A stretch of 5,927 nucleotides of DNA, from NCBI GenBank assembly GCA_902783925.1, contig CACZSV010000204.1:1-5927 (forward strand). Reading direction: 5' to 3'. The translations under genes and the position numbers were made by a program. Positions 1 through 5,927 of this stretch are shown in pieces. The notes under the pieces were generated by a model that saw only the letters and a list, made by a program, of their open reading frames with translations, made no database searches and was not told the origin of the DNA. Position 1 is the stretch's first letter, and the number at the start of each line of letters is the position of its first letter. Source of the DNA: an uncultured Coriobacteriaceae bacterium (GTDB lineage: Bacteria; Actinomycetota; Coriobacteriia; Coriobacteriales; QAMH01).

Positions 1-560
1 ACAAGGCTATAGCGCTCTGGCAAGCTCGCGACTTCGCTCGTCTTGATCGTCGAGGAATCGATACCTGCCTGTTCGCAGAGCTTGTCGAAGACGTATTCCG
101 GAACGGTGTTGGCGGCAACGCCCACGCCCTTGCTCGCACCTGTAAGGTCGGCAAGTGATTTCATGCCGCTCTGCGCGCTCGTGAGCACGCCAAAGCGTCC
201 CTGCGCAGGAGTCGTGCCGAGCGTAATCCACTCCATCGTGAGGTCTGTTCCCGACTCGAAGAGTTTCACGGAACGCATGGGGTCGGTCATCGCTAAATCG
301 ACCTCACCGGCCGTGATCGCTGCCGAAAGGTTCTGCGCAGAGTCGAAGACAACAATCTCGGCTTTGACATTGGCCTCATCGAACATCTTCTCGGATTCGG
401 CGACCCACATGGGCAGGATATCTTCTGTGGGCATGGTGCCAATGCGCACCGTCCCCGCTTTTACTTTCTGAGAAGAGCAGGCGCTCATACCAACGGCGGA
501 TACTGCGGCCAGCGCGGCAGTACCTACAAGAAAACTACGCCTTGAAATGCTGGATTGCAT
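1..560 (-). CDS. ABC transporter solute-binding lipoprotein, Tat-type signal (5' part; runs off left edge)
   Basis: The minus strand reads open from the ATG at 560-558 to the window edge, giving about 186 residues with no stop; family members are usually a little over 300 long, so the C-terminal part is missing. Residues 6-12 read SRRSFLV, a twin-arginine export motif. A short hydrophobic stretch follows and ends in the lipobox MSAC (Cys28), so the mature protein should be lipid-anchored on the outer face of the membrane. From residue 38 the fold starts with VRIGTMPTED, and ITAGEVDLAMTD and SLADLTG follow; this style is typical of NMT1/SsuA/TauA-like periplasmic-binding proteins (type 2 fold). 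The substrate cannot be read from the sequence. The start is supported by a GAGGGAG ribosome site (complement of 568-574), seven bases ahead of the ATG. Permease and ATPase genes would be expected beyond the left edge. Family assignment is fairly sure, substrate unknown. Confidence 0.85.
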   Translation of the reverse strand, partial: MQSSISRRSFLVGTAALAAVSAVGMSACSSQKVKAGTVRIGTMPTEDILPMWVAESEKMFDEANVKAEIVVFDSAQNLSAAITAGEVDLAMTDPMRSVKLFESGTDLTMEWITLGTTPAQGRFGVLTSAQSGMKSLADLTGASKGVGVAANTVPEYVFDKLCEQAGIDSSTIKTSEVASLPERYSL

Positions 561-589
561 GGATACACTCCCTCGGTCGTTTACGCTTC

Positions 590-609
590 GATTCAGGATA
601 TTCCGAATC
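590..609. promoter_or_regulatory. Operator-like imperfect palindrome over the -10 box
   Basis: GATTC (590-594) and GAATC (605-609) form a perfect 5-bp inverted repeat. Across the full 20 bases, 16 positions are self-complementary, centred on ATAT. The palindrome covers the proposed -10 box of the leftward promoter and part of its spacer, where a repressor would block the polymerase. The transporter gene may therefore be regulated from here; no regulator gene is visible in the window. Confidence 0.3.
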
Positions 610-623
610 AATTCACGTGGCAA
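595..623 (-). promoter_or_regulatory. Candidate sigma70-type promoter for the solute-binding protein gene
   Basis: Read on the minus strand, TTGCCA (complement of 618-623) and TATCCT (complement of 595-600) are separated by exactly 17 bases. That is 5/6 and 4/6 matches to the consensus boxes at ideal spacing. Transcription would start near position 588, leaving a leader of roughly 28 bases that contains the GAGGGAG ribosome site. This is a reading by eye, not tested. Confidence 0.5.
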
Positions 624-713
624 GAAAAGCGAAGCGCGCTTGAGACCACACAACGCCCAATCTGTTTTCCAACCGTAGCCGAGTTACCCAAGCAAGCCCT
701 TGCAATGGTGCGG

Positions 714-719
714 TAATAT
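714..719 (+). promoter_or_regulatory. Possible -10 box for the L,D-transpeptidase gene
   Basis: TAATAT lies in the most AT-rich stretch of the divergent intergenic region, about 75 bases ahead of the transpeptidase start. I find no convincing -35 hexamer at 16-18 bases upstream (the sequence there is AGCAAG). This is only the best candidate in the region, and a different sigma factor or an activator could be involved. Confidence 0.25.
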
Positions 720-744
720 ATTGTGTTTGGAAAATACCGAAGGA

Positions 745-768
745 CGATGCCGGCATTCGCAGGCATCG
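745..768. promoter_or_regulatory. Hairpin / GGCAT repeat cluster ahead of the L,D-transpeptidase gene
   Basis: CGATGCC (745-751) and GGCATCG (762-768) are a perfect 7-bp inverted repeat around a 10-base loop. Overlapping it is a perfect 10-bp palindrome, ATGCCGGCAT (747-756). GGCAT occurs three times in a row, at 752, 762 and 770. There is no T-run, so it does not look like a terminator. It could be a protein-binding site or a leader hairpin, ending 26 bases before the start codon. Confidence 0.3.
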
Positions 769-794
769 AGGCATTGCACTGAGAGCAAACCTAT

Positions 795-2756
795 ATGGTA
801 ACTAGGCGAAATACAAATGAGGGCAGCGGCCAGGGCCGAAATCAGGCCCGTTCACGGAACACGCAGGCTGCTCCTCAGAAACGTACAGGCTCCCATAGCC
901 TCGAATCCAATAATGCGCATTCGGGCGTAAAGCCCAAGAGAAAAACCGTTGCGCTCGGCAGCCAATCGGGCGTCGAAGTCGCGCGGTCACGTCCGAGCAG
1001 AGAAAGCGATTCTGGTACGGTTCGCCCCGCTACGGGAGGCGTTCGTCCGAGAACAAATGGCGCACGCTCGAAAGACAGCGCCGCACGCTCGGGAAACCTG
1101 AACACGCGCTCGGGCACGAGCTCCGTCCGTTCATCTACGGGCAAGGCTCGCGCAGGTGCCGATACTAGGCGCTCTAACCCCAGCCGTTCACGCGCAGCCT
1201 CGGGAAAGATGCGCCCGGCAAGCGGGCAAATCCGCATGGGCGAAAAGCCCAACGCCCCCAAGACATCCGCTGCGAGCCCGCGAAGGAGCGTCAATCTCGG
1301 AGGAGGGACGAATAGCGGAGCAGCTGCCCAGGCAAGCGCGCAGCGCGAAACCCTCACCAAGCGGCTCAAGATCGCCGGTATAGCCGTTGCCGCGCTTTTA
1401 GCAGTCTATCTTCTCGGCACTCTTATCTTTACCATTTTATTCTGCCCGAACCCCAAAATGGGAAGCTTCGATCTCTCGTTGAAAACCACGGGCGATGTTG
1501 AAAACACGATCAACAATTCGCTCAAGAACTATAAGCTAAACGTTTCCGGGCAAGGATTCAGCTTCAGCGTCGACGCATCTCAAACGGGCGTAGCTGCCGA
1601 TACGAAATCCGCCGTGGAGGCGGCGCGGGCGAACCAGAATGCATGGTCTTGGCCCATCGCGCTCATTCAGGGAAACCATGACGAGACCGACAAGCTCATC
1701 GTGACCGGTGATTCCGGAACGGTTGCCCAGCTTACCCAGGACGCGCTCAAGCAGTTCAACGAGAAACAGGAGGCACCGGTTCACGCCAATATCGCATATG
1801 ACGCGACAAAACATGATTTCACCATCGTTCCCGAAGAAGAGGGAACCCAGCTCGATTCCGATAAGGTCACCGAAGCGGTTGGATACGCCGTCGCCAATCT
1901 CGATCCTGAACTCTCGCTCGACGAAAGCTACATCTTGCGTCCAACCGTATACGCAAGCGATTCGCGCGTCACCGACGCCATCGCGACCGCGAATACCATG
2001 CTTGCTTCGAAGACCACGATCACGCTCGATAACTATCCCGTCGCAACGGCCGATGCGGGCGTGCTCCAGGACATGATTCGTATCGACGGTGAGGCAAAAC
2101 CCATACTTGACGAGGCGAAGTTCGACGCGTGGATTTACGAAACGCTCCGAAGCCTCGATACCGTGAACGAAACACGCACGTACACGCGCCCGGACGGCAA
2201 GGTATGTACCGTCACGGGCGGCGTCTATGGCTGGATGACGAGCTCGGATGAGCTTCGCAACCAACTGACTACAACAGCACAGGCGGGAAAGACGGGCAAT
2301 CTCGAGGTGCCCTGCACGAAAAGGGGAGCCGTATACAACGGGCCAGGCCAACAAGACTGGGGCGCACGCTATGCCGACGTCGATATCACCGAGCAACACG
2401 TGCGCTTCTACGATTCCGATGGCTCTGTCATCTGGGAATCCGATTGCATCACCGGCGCACCCGACGGTGAGCACGACACGGTCCAAGGCGTTTGGACAAT
2501 CAATAATAAACTAAGAAATAACAAGCTCATCGGCATCAAGAACGGCGAATGGCTCTACGAAACCGAAGTCGCCTGGTGGATGCCCTTCGAAGATGACTCG
2601 ATTGGCTTTCACGATGCGCCGTGGCAGACGAGATTCGGCCCTCCCTGGTATGAGTGGGGAGCAGGAAGCCATGGCTGTGTCAATCTGCCCTCCGATGCAG
2701 CAGAATCGCTATACGGGCTAATCGAGATCGGCGACGTCGTCGTTGTACACCAATAG
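795..2756 (+). CDS. Membrane-anchored L,D-transpeptidase (YkuD) with PG_binding_4-like stalk and Arg-rich cytoplasmic tail
   Basis: This 653-residue protein should cross-link or modify peptidoglycan outside the cell by acyl transfer through a catalytic cysteine. Residues 1-192 are a disordered, basic Ser/Arg/Gly-rich tail. One hydrophobic segment follows at about 193-216 (IAGIAVAALLAVYLLGTLIF), so the tail is cytoplasmic and the rest external. Residues about 225-500 resemble the PG_binding_4 type of stalk, with VPEEEGTQLDSDKV near 350 and GGVYGW at 475-480. The YkuD domain spans about 527-653 and begins ADVDITEQHVRFY. It contains His606 and the active-site motif SHGCVNLP with His626 and Cys628, so it appears catalytically intact. 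The start is the first ATG after an in-frame TGA at 780-782, with a weak GAGAG ribosome site at 781-785. Domain order matches actinobacterial and clostridial YkuD proteins; the exact cross-link made is not known. Confidence 0.9.
   Translation: MVTRRNTNEGSGQGRNQARSRNTQAAPQKRTGSHSLESNNAHSGVKPKRKTVALGSQSGVEVARSRPSRESDSGTVRPATGGVRPRTNGARSKDSAARSGNLNTRSGTSSVRSSTGKARAGADTRRSNPSRSRAASGKMRPASGQIRMGEKPNAPKTSAASPRRSVNLGGGTNSGAAAQASAQRETLTKRLKIAGIAVAALLAVYLLGTLIFTILFCPNPKMGSFDLSLKTTGDVENTINNSLKNYKLNVSGQGFSFSVDASQTGVAADTKSAVEAARANQNAWSWPIALIQGNHDETDKLIVTGDSGTVAQLTQDALKQFNEKQEAPVHANIAYDATKHDFTIVPEEEGTQLDSDKVTEAVGYAVANLDPELSLDESYILRPTVYASDSRVTDAIATANTMLASKTTITLDNYPVATADAGVLQDMIRIDGEAKPILDEAKFDAWIYETLRSLDTVNETRTYTRPDGKVCTVTGGVYGWMTSSDELRNQLTTTAQAGKTGNLEVPCTKRGAVYNGPGQQDWGARYADVDITEQHVRFYDSDGSVIWESDCITGAPDGEHDTVQGVWTINNKLRNNKLIGIKNGEWLYETEVAWWMPFEDDSIGFHDAPWQTRFGPPWYEWGAGSHGCVNLPSDAAESLYGLIEIGDVVVVHQ
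1017..1247 (+). repeat. Degenerate 21-bp coding repeat, 11 units (Arg every seventh residue)
   Basis: Within the cytoplasmic tail of the L,D-transpeptidase, arginine occupies residues 77, 84, 91, 98, 105, 112, 119, 126, 133, 140 and 147 with no break in the spacing. Units have the shape x-(V/A/T)-R-(S/P)-x-x-x, for example GARSKDS, NTRSGTS and KMRPASG. At DNA level each unit is 21 bp and several share a CGCTCG or CGTTC core, but the units have diverged well beyond simple tandem copies. Small residues and Ser fill the other places. This looks like an old tandem expansion kept for its charge pattern. Confidence 0.75.
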
Positions 2757-2797
2757 CCTCGATGCGCCGTAAGAACGCGTTGACGAAGACAGGCTCC

Positions 2798-5197
2798 ATG
2801 CTCGCTCGAAACATTCAAATCAATGGCATCGTACAGGGCGTCGGGTTCAGACCTCACGTTGCCAAGCTGGCTCGCTCTCTTGGCTGCACGGGATGGGTCC
2901 TCAACAATACCGATGGGGTGGAAATCCACATCCAACACGATGACGCCGGAGTTCTCGCGCAGTTCGAAAAGCGCCTAGCAGCGGATGCGCCTCAAGCTGC
3001 GCACATCCTCAGCGTTACGTCACATGACGCTGCCATCGGGGATTTCGAGGAGTTTCTCATCCGCATATCCGAGCGCGGCTCATCTAAGACAACGCTCATA
3101 AGCCCAGACCTGGCGACATGCCCCGATTGCCTGCGCGAGCTCTTCGATCCAGAAGACCGCAGGTACCACTACCCCTTCATCAACTGCACGAACTGCGGCC
3201 CTCGCTTCACCATTATCGAAGACCTCCCCTACGACCGCCCCGTGACATCCATGCGCGCATTCGAAATGTGCCCCGAATGCCGTGCCGAATACGAAGACGA
3301 TGCTAACCGCAGGTACCATGCGCAGCCCAATGCGTGCTTTACATGCGGCCCACAGCTCTGGTGGGCAAAGAACGAGCAGGTCGCCCAGGACAAAAACGCG
3401 ACGTTAGAAGGGCCGGCAGTGAACGGGCGGGACGTCCCTCGCGACTCATTGGGCCGTAGGGGCGGGCTCGTAGGGGCGAATTTCACCTCGCCTGCCCCCG
3501 CCCAAATGAATCGCGAGGAGCGTCCCGCCGAACATGCGCTCGAGACATCCGACGAGCTCATCGAACGCGCCGCATTAGAACTCGAAGCTGGACGCATCCT
3601 CGCTATCAAAGGCCTCGGCGGCTGGCACCTCGCTTGCGATGCGGAAAACGAAGACGCCGTTGCCACGCTGCGACATCGCAAACATCGCCCCAGCAAGCCA
3701 CTTGCGATTATGGTGCGCGATATCGACGCGGCACGCCGTCTAGCATACATAGACGATGCCGAAGAACGCTTGTTGCACAGCAGCGCCCGGCCCATCGTTC
3801 TCCTCGAGAAACGATGCCCATCGCCGCTCGCAACGGGCATCGCTGGTGAGTTGCCGGAGATTGGCATCATGCTGCCTTCGACACCCGTTCAGCACCTGCT
3901 CATGCAGGCGACGGATAGACCGCTTGTCATGACGAGCGCCAACCGCAGCGGCGAACCCATCGTCGCAGACGATGAAGAGGCGTTCGAAGCGCTCGCGTCC
4001 ATTGCCGATGCCTTCCTTGGAAACAACCGGAAGATCGTCGCGCGGTATGACGATTCCGTTGCCCGTATCGCACATGATGAACGCACTCAAATGATTCGTC
4101 GTGCGCGCGGCTATGCGCCAATGCCGCTCATCACGAAGAGCAAGGCAGCGGGCAGCGCGAGCGTGCCCACGATCTTTGCGGCCGGGCCAGAGCAGAAGGC
4201 GACATTTGCAACGCTTGCCAGCAGGCGGGTCTTTATCTCCCAGCACCTTGGAGACCTCGAGCGCCGCGGTTCATGGCTTGCCTGGGACGAAGCACGCGAA
4301 CGCTACGAGCAACTCTTCGACGCAAGGCCTTCGGCAATTGCCTGTGACATGCATCCCGAATACCTCGCGAGCAAATGGGCGCGCCGTTTTGCCGCAGAAC
4401 ACAGTTTGCCCCTTGTGGAAGTGCAGCATCATCACGCAAATATCGCGTCTGTCATGGGAGAAAACGAACTTATGGGCCCGGTCATCGGCATCGCGCTCGA
4501 TGGAACAGGCTATGGCACCGACAAAACGATCTGGGGCGGAGAGATACTTATCGCAACGCGCAAGAGCTTCGAGCGCTTCTGGCATCTCCCCTGCTTCAAG
4601 CTTCCCGGGGGCGCTGCAGCCATATACAATCCGCAGCGCAGCGCATATTCGCTGCTCAACGCTTACGGCAGTCTCGACGACCCGTTCTTTGGCCAGTTCT
4701 CTCCGGACAATCCACAGTTCGCCCCGTTCTTGGAAACGATTGCGGAGCGCGATCTGCTCGATCAGATGCTCGCAAAAGACATCAACTCCCCTGTCTGCTC
4801 TTCGGCAGGAAGGCTCTTCGATGCCGTATCTGCCCTGCTTGGCATATGCGCACACCCCAGCTACGACGGAGAGGCTGCGTGTCTGCTCGAAGCGCATGCC
4901 CATGCTGACTTGCGTTCTGCGAATAGTCAAGCATCTGCTCCGCTCACGGCATGGTCATTTCACGCGGGCCTCATAATGGCTATCATCGAGCAAGCGCTGA
5001 AAGCGCGCGAGGCAACGGGAATCACCGACCTCGCGTTGGGAGGCGGTTGCATGGTCAACCGCATCATCTCTCGGCTATTGGAAGAAAGACTGCGTGATTG
5101 CGGTTTCGATGTGTATGTCAATCGCGAGCTCCCGCCAAACGACGGTTGCATCGCGCACGGGCAGGCCATTGTCGCGCAAGCGCGTTTGGAGGAATAA
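2798..5197 (+). CDS. hypF: Carbamoyltransferase HypF ([NiFe]-hydrogenase maturation)
   Basis: HypF turns carbamoyl phosphate and ATP into a carbamoyl group that is passed to HypE and becomes the cyanide ligands of the [NiFe] centre; it acts in the cytoplasm. All domains are visible in its 799 residues. An acylphosphatase domain has VQGVGFRP with Arg18 and Asn36. Two zinc fingers follow with Cys108/111/130/133 and 158/161/180/183. The YrdC-like domain (about 250-440) shows KHRPSKPLA and SANRSGEP. The Kae1-like domain (about 455-799) shows HHHAN at 544-548, LDGTG at 567-571 and PPNDG near 782. The ATG at 2798 gives the usual short lead into the acylphosphatase domain, but its ribosome site is weak (AGG at 2791-2793); ATG 2762 is an alternative. 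Residues about 210-244 are an extra stretch encoded by a palindromic DNA element. The gene begins 41 bases after the transpeptidase stop, with no terminator between. Confidence 0.95.
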   Translation: MLARNIQINGIVQGVGFRPHVAKLARSLGCTGWVLNNTDGVEIHIQHDDAGVLAQFEKRLAADAPQAAHILSVTSHDAAIGDFEEFLIRISERGSSKTTLISPDLATCPDCLRELFDPEDRRYHYPFINCTNCGPRFTIIEDLPYDRPVTSMRAFEMCPECRAEYEDDANRRYHAQPNACFTCGPQLWWAKNEQVAQDKNATLEGPAVNGRDVPRDSLGRRGGLVGANFTSPAPAQMNREERPAEHALETSDELIERAALELEAGRILAIKGLGGWHLACDAENEDAVATLRHRKHRPSKPLAIMVRDIDAARRLAYIDDAEERLLHSSARPIVLLEKRCPSPLATGIAGELPEIGIMLPSTPVQHLLMQATDRPLVMTSANRSGEPIVADDEEAFEALASIADAFLGNNRKIVARYDDSVARIAHDERTQMIRRARGYAPMPLITKSKAAGSASVPTIFAAGPEQKATFATLASRRVFISQHLGDLERRGSWLAWDEARERYEQLFDARPSAIACDMHPEYLASKWARRFAAEHSLPLVEVQHHHANIASVMGENELMGPVIGIALDGTGYGTDKTIWGGEILIATRKSFERFWHLPCFKLPGGAAAIYNPQRSAYSLLNAYGSLDDPFFGQFSPDNPQFAPFLETIAERDLLDQMLAKDINSPVCSSAGRLFDAVSALLGICAHPSYDGEAACLLEAHAHADLRSANSQASAPLTAWSFHAGLIMAIIEQALKAREATGITDLALGGGCMVNRIISRLLEERLRDCGFDVYVNRELPPNDGCIAHGQAIVAQARLEE
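3426..3529. repeat. Palindromic element inserted in frame in hypF
   Basis: The left arm (3426-3454) and the right arm (3500-3529) are inverted copies of 29 and 30 bases, matching at 26 positions with three mismatches and one single-base gap. The outer nine bases, GGCGGGACG / CGTCCCGCC, pair perfectly. The inner part continues the symmetry (GGGGCGGGC against GCCTGCCCC). It also holds a direct repeat CGTAGGGGCG at 3455-3464 and 3469-3478, and a small GGCGA/TCGCC hairpin. The frame stays open and the element encodes about 35 Gly/Arg/Pro-rich residues between the HypF zinc fingers and YrdC-like domain, a stretch much shorter in ordinary HypF proteins as I recall them. GAAC occurs at both edges (3421-3424 and 3530-3533), possibly a target duplication. 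It is probably one copy of a dispersed, non-autonomous repeat; copy number cannot be seen here. Confidence 0.75.
5188..5192 (+). promoter_or_regulatory. Ribosome binding site of hypC
   Basis: GGAGG lies in the last codons of hypF and is six bases ahead of the hypC ATG. It fixes the start at 5199 rather than at in-frame upstream ATG codons such as 5094, and it suggests hypC translation is coupled to the end of hypF translation. Confidence 0.8.
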
Positions 5198-5198
5198 C

Positions 5199-5459
5199 AT
5201 GTGTCTGGCGATTCCCGCCCAGGTCAAAGAGCTCGATGAGAAAATGATGATGGGTACGGTCGATATACTCGGGGTGACCCGCGAGGTCGCACTCGACCTC
5301 GTCCCCAAAGTGAAGGCTGGCGATTACGTGCTCGTGCATGCCGGCTACGGAATCGAGATCGTCGACGAGCAATTTGCCAACGAGACGCTCGAGATTATCC
5401 GCCAGTTCCCCGAACTCATCGATGAAGACCATCCCGGCATGGGCGTAGGAGCGCAATAA
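5199..5459 (+). CDS. hypC: HypC/HybG/HupF family hydrogenase maturation chaperone
   Basis: The 86-residue product begins MCLAIPAQV, the family signature. Cys2, exposed after removal of Met1, is the conserved residue that binds the iron unit and contacts HypD and the hydrogenase large-subunit precursor. The middle part (GTVDILGVTREVALDLVP and VKAGDYVLVHAGYGIEIVDE) is the small beta-barrel typical of the family, and the length is usual. HypC and HypD together carry the iron while cyanide and CO are attached; HypC then delivers it to the large subunit. The ATG follows the hypF stop by one base and has a strong ribosome site, so the gene is in the same operon. The acidic C-terminal end (ELIDEDHPGMG) is ordinary for the family. 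Confidence 0.95.
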   Translation: MCLAIPAQVKELDEKMMMGTVDILGVTREVALDLVPKVKAGDYVLVHAGYGIEIVDEQFANETLEIIRQFPELIDEDHPGMGVGAQ

Positions 5460-5460
5460 G

Positions 5461-5927
5461 ATGGCGCTCGACCTTTCTGTCTTTCGCGACCCAAAGCTCG
5501 GGCGCGAGCTTGTGGGCGTAATCAACACACTCGCACCAGCGGCACTCGAAGCCTGCAGTGGACACATCAATCTCATGGAGGTGTGCGGAACGCACACTGT
5601 CGCCCTCGCACGAGCCGGCGTGCGCAGCATTCTACCCGAGGGCATTCACCTTGTGAGTGGCCCAGGCTGCCCCGTTTGCGTCACAGCGAACCGGGACATC
5701 GACACGGTTATCGCGCTTTCCCGTCTCGACAATGTCATCATCACGACCTTTGGCGATATGACGCGCGTGCCTGGATCTACTTCGTCTTTGAATGAGGAAA
5801 AAGCTGCTGGCCGCGATATACGCATCGTGTACTCCCCGCTCGACGGATTGCGCTGCGCGCAAGAAAACCCAGATCGCGAGGTAATATTCGTCGGAGTCGG
5901 CTTCGAGACAACGACGCCGCTCATCGC
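5461..5927 (+). CDS. hypD: HypD, hydrogenase maturation iron-sulfur protein (5' part; runs off right edge)
   Basis: HypD is the scaffold, with a [4Fe-4S] cluster, on which the Fe(CN)2CO unit is assembled together with HypC and HypE. The 155 visible residues carry the first conserved motifs: MEVCGTHT with Cys42, GPGCPVC with Cys70 and Cys73, TTFGDMTRVPG, and GVGFETTTP near the edge. These cysteines match the essential ones near positions 41, 69 and 72 of the E. coli protein as I recall it. The C-terminal cluster-binding cysteines lie outside the window, since full proteins have about 360-380 residues. The ATG at 5461 is one base after the hypC stop; AGGAG at 5447-5451 is nine bases upstream. 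hypE and other hyp genes are likely further right, which is inference. Confidence 0.95.
   Translation, partial: MALDLSVFRDPKLGRELVGVINTLAPAALEACSGHINLMEVCGTHTVALARAGVRSILPEGIHLVSGPGCPVCVTANRDIDTVIALSRLDNVIITTFGDMTRVPGSTSSLNEEKAAGRDIRIVYSPLDGLRCAQENPDREVIFVGVGFETTTPLI

Noticed and set aside
1..560. Nickel-binding protein supplying the hydrogenase
   Set aside because: It is tempting from the hyp neighbours, but the sequence resembles NMT1/SsuA/TauA-like proteins rather than NikA, and it is divergently transcribed, so no substrate is claimed.
745..768. Hairpin as a transcription terminator
   Set aside because: There is no T-run on either side and neither neighbouring gene ends here; both genes start from this region and point away.
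1536..2486. Long open frame of 316 residues on the minus strand, opposite the transpeptidase
   Set aside because: It is a shadow of the real gene: its sequence has no recognisable domain, and the plus-strand frame has clear family motifs throughout.
2492..2525. AT-rich patch in the transpeptidase gene (TTGGAC followed by an A-rich run), as a promoter for hypF
   Set aside because: No good -10 hexamer lies at 16-18 bases from TTGGAC (the sequence there is GAAATA-like), and the patch is explained by an Asn/Lys-rich coding stretch.
2654..2797. Longer hypF reading frame starting at ATG 2654, inside the transpeptidase gene
   Set aside because: The added 48 residues are Arg-rich, unlike any HypF N-terminus, and would overlap about 100 bases of the transpeptidase active-site coding region. 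The acylphosphatase domain begins naturally just after the ATG at 2798.
3426..3529. CRISPR-type repeat or intrinsic terminator inside hypF
   Set aside because: There is only one inverted pair, with no regularly spaced identical repeats, and no T-run follows the stem; the frame is open throughout.
4101..4976. Open frame of 291 residues in another plus-strand frame within hypF
   Set aside because: It overlaps the Kae1-like domain coding region, is rich in Ser/Arg as expected of an out-of-frame reading, and shows no domain or ribosome site.

Overview
The window holds four rightward genes or gene parts and one leftward gene. It looks like part of a chromosome from an anaerobic, fairly GC-rich bacterium. 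The pieces are a Tat-type lipoprotein solute-binding protein, a membrane-anchored YkuD/PG_binding_4 L,D-transpeptidase and a hypF-hypC-hypD cluster. This mix fits a Gram-positive hydrogenase-containing lineage such as the Coriobacteriia/Eggerthellales, but that placement is inference from gene style only.

Left part (1-560, minus strand): the first ~186 residues of an ABC-transporter solute-binding lipoprotein that runs off the left edge. Its start is fixed by a ribosome site and by a good sigma70-type promoter (TTGCCA-N17-TATCCT on the minus strand). An imperfect palindrome covers the -10. The 234-bp divergent intergenic region (561-794) also carries a 7-bp-arm hairpin and spaced GGCAT repeats just ahead of the next gene.

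Middle (795-2756, plus): a 653-residue bitopic L,D-transpeptidase with a ~190-residue Arg/Ser-rich cytoplasmic tail, one membrane segment, a PG_binding_4-like stalk and a C-terminal YkuD domain with an intact SHGC active site. In the tail, arginine recurs exactly every seventh residue eleven times, encoded by a degenerate 21-bp DNA repeat.

Right part (2798-5927, plus): hypF, hypC and the 5' part of hypD, tightly packed (1-nt gaps). Their products build the Fe(CN)2CO unit of [NiFe]-hydrogenases: HypF makes the carbamoyl group that becomes cyanide, and HypC-HypD carry the iron while the ligands are attached. The hydrogenase itself is outside the window.

The most striking observation is a ~104-bp nearly palindromic element lying in frame inside hypF (3426-3529). 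It encodes ~35 extra residues in the linker between the zinc-finger region and the YrdC-like domain. It looks like a dispersed palindromic repeat that the gene has absorbed without losing its frame, comparable in kind to the palindromic elements known inside Rickettsia genes.
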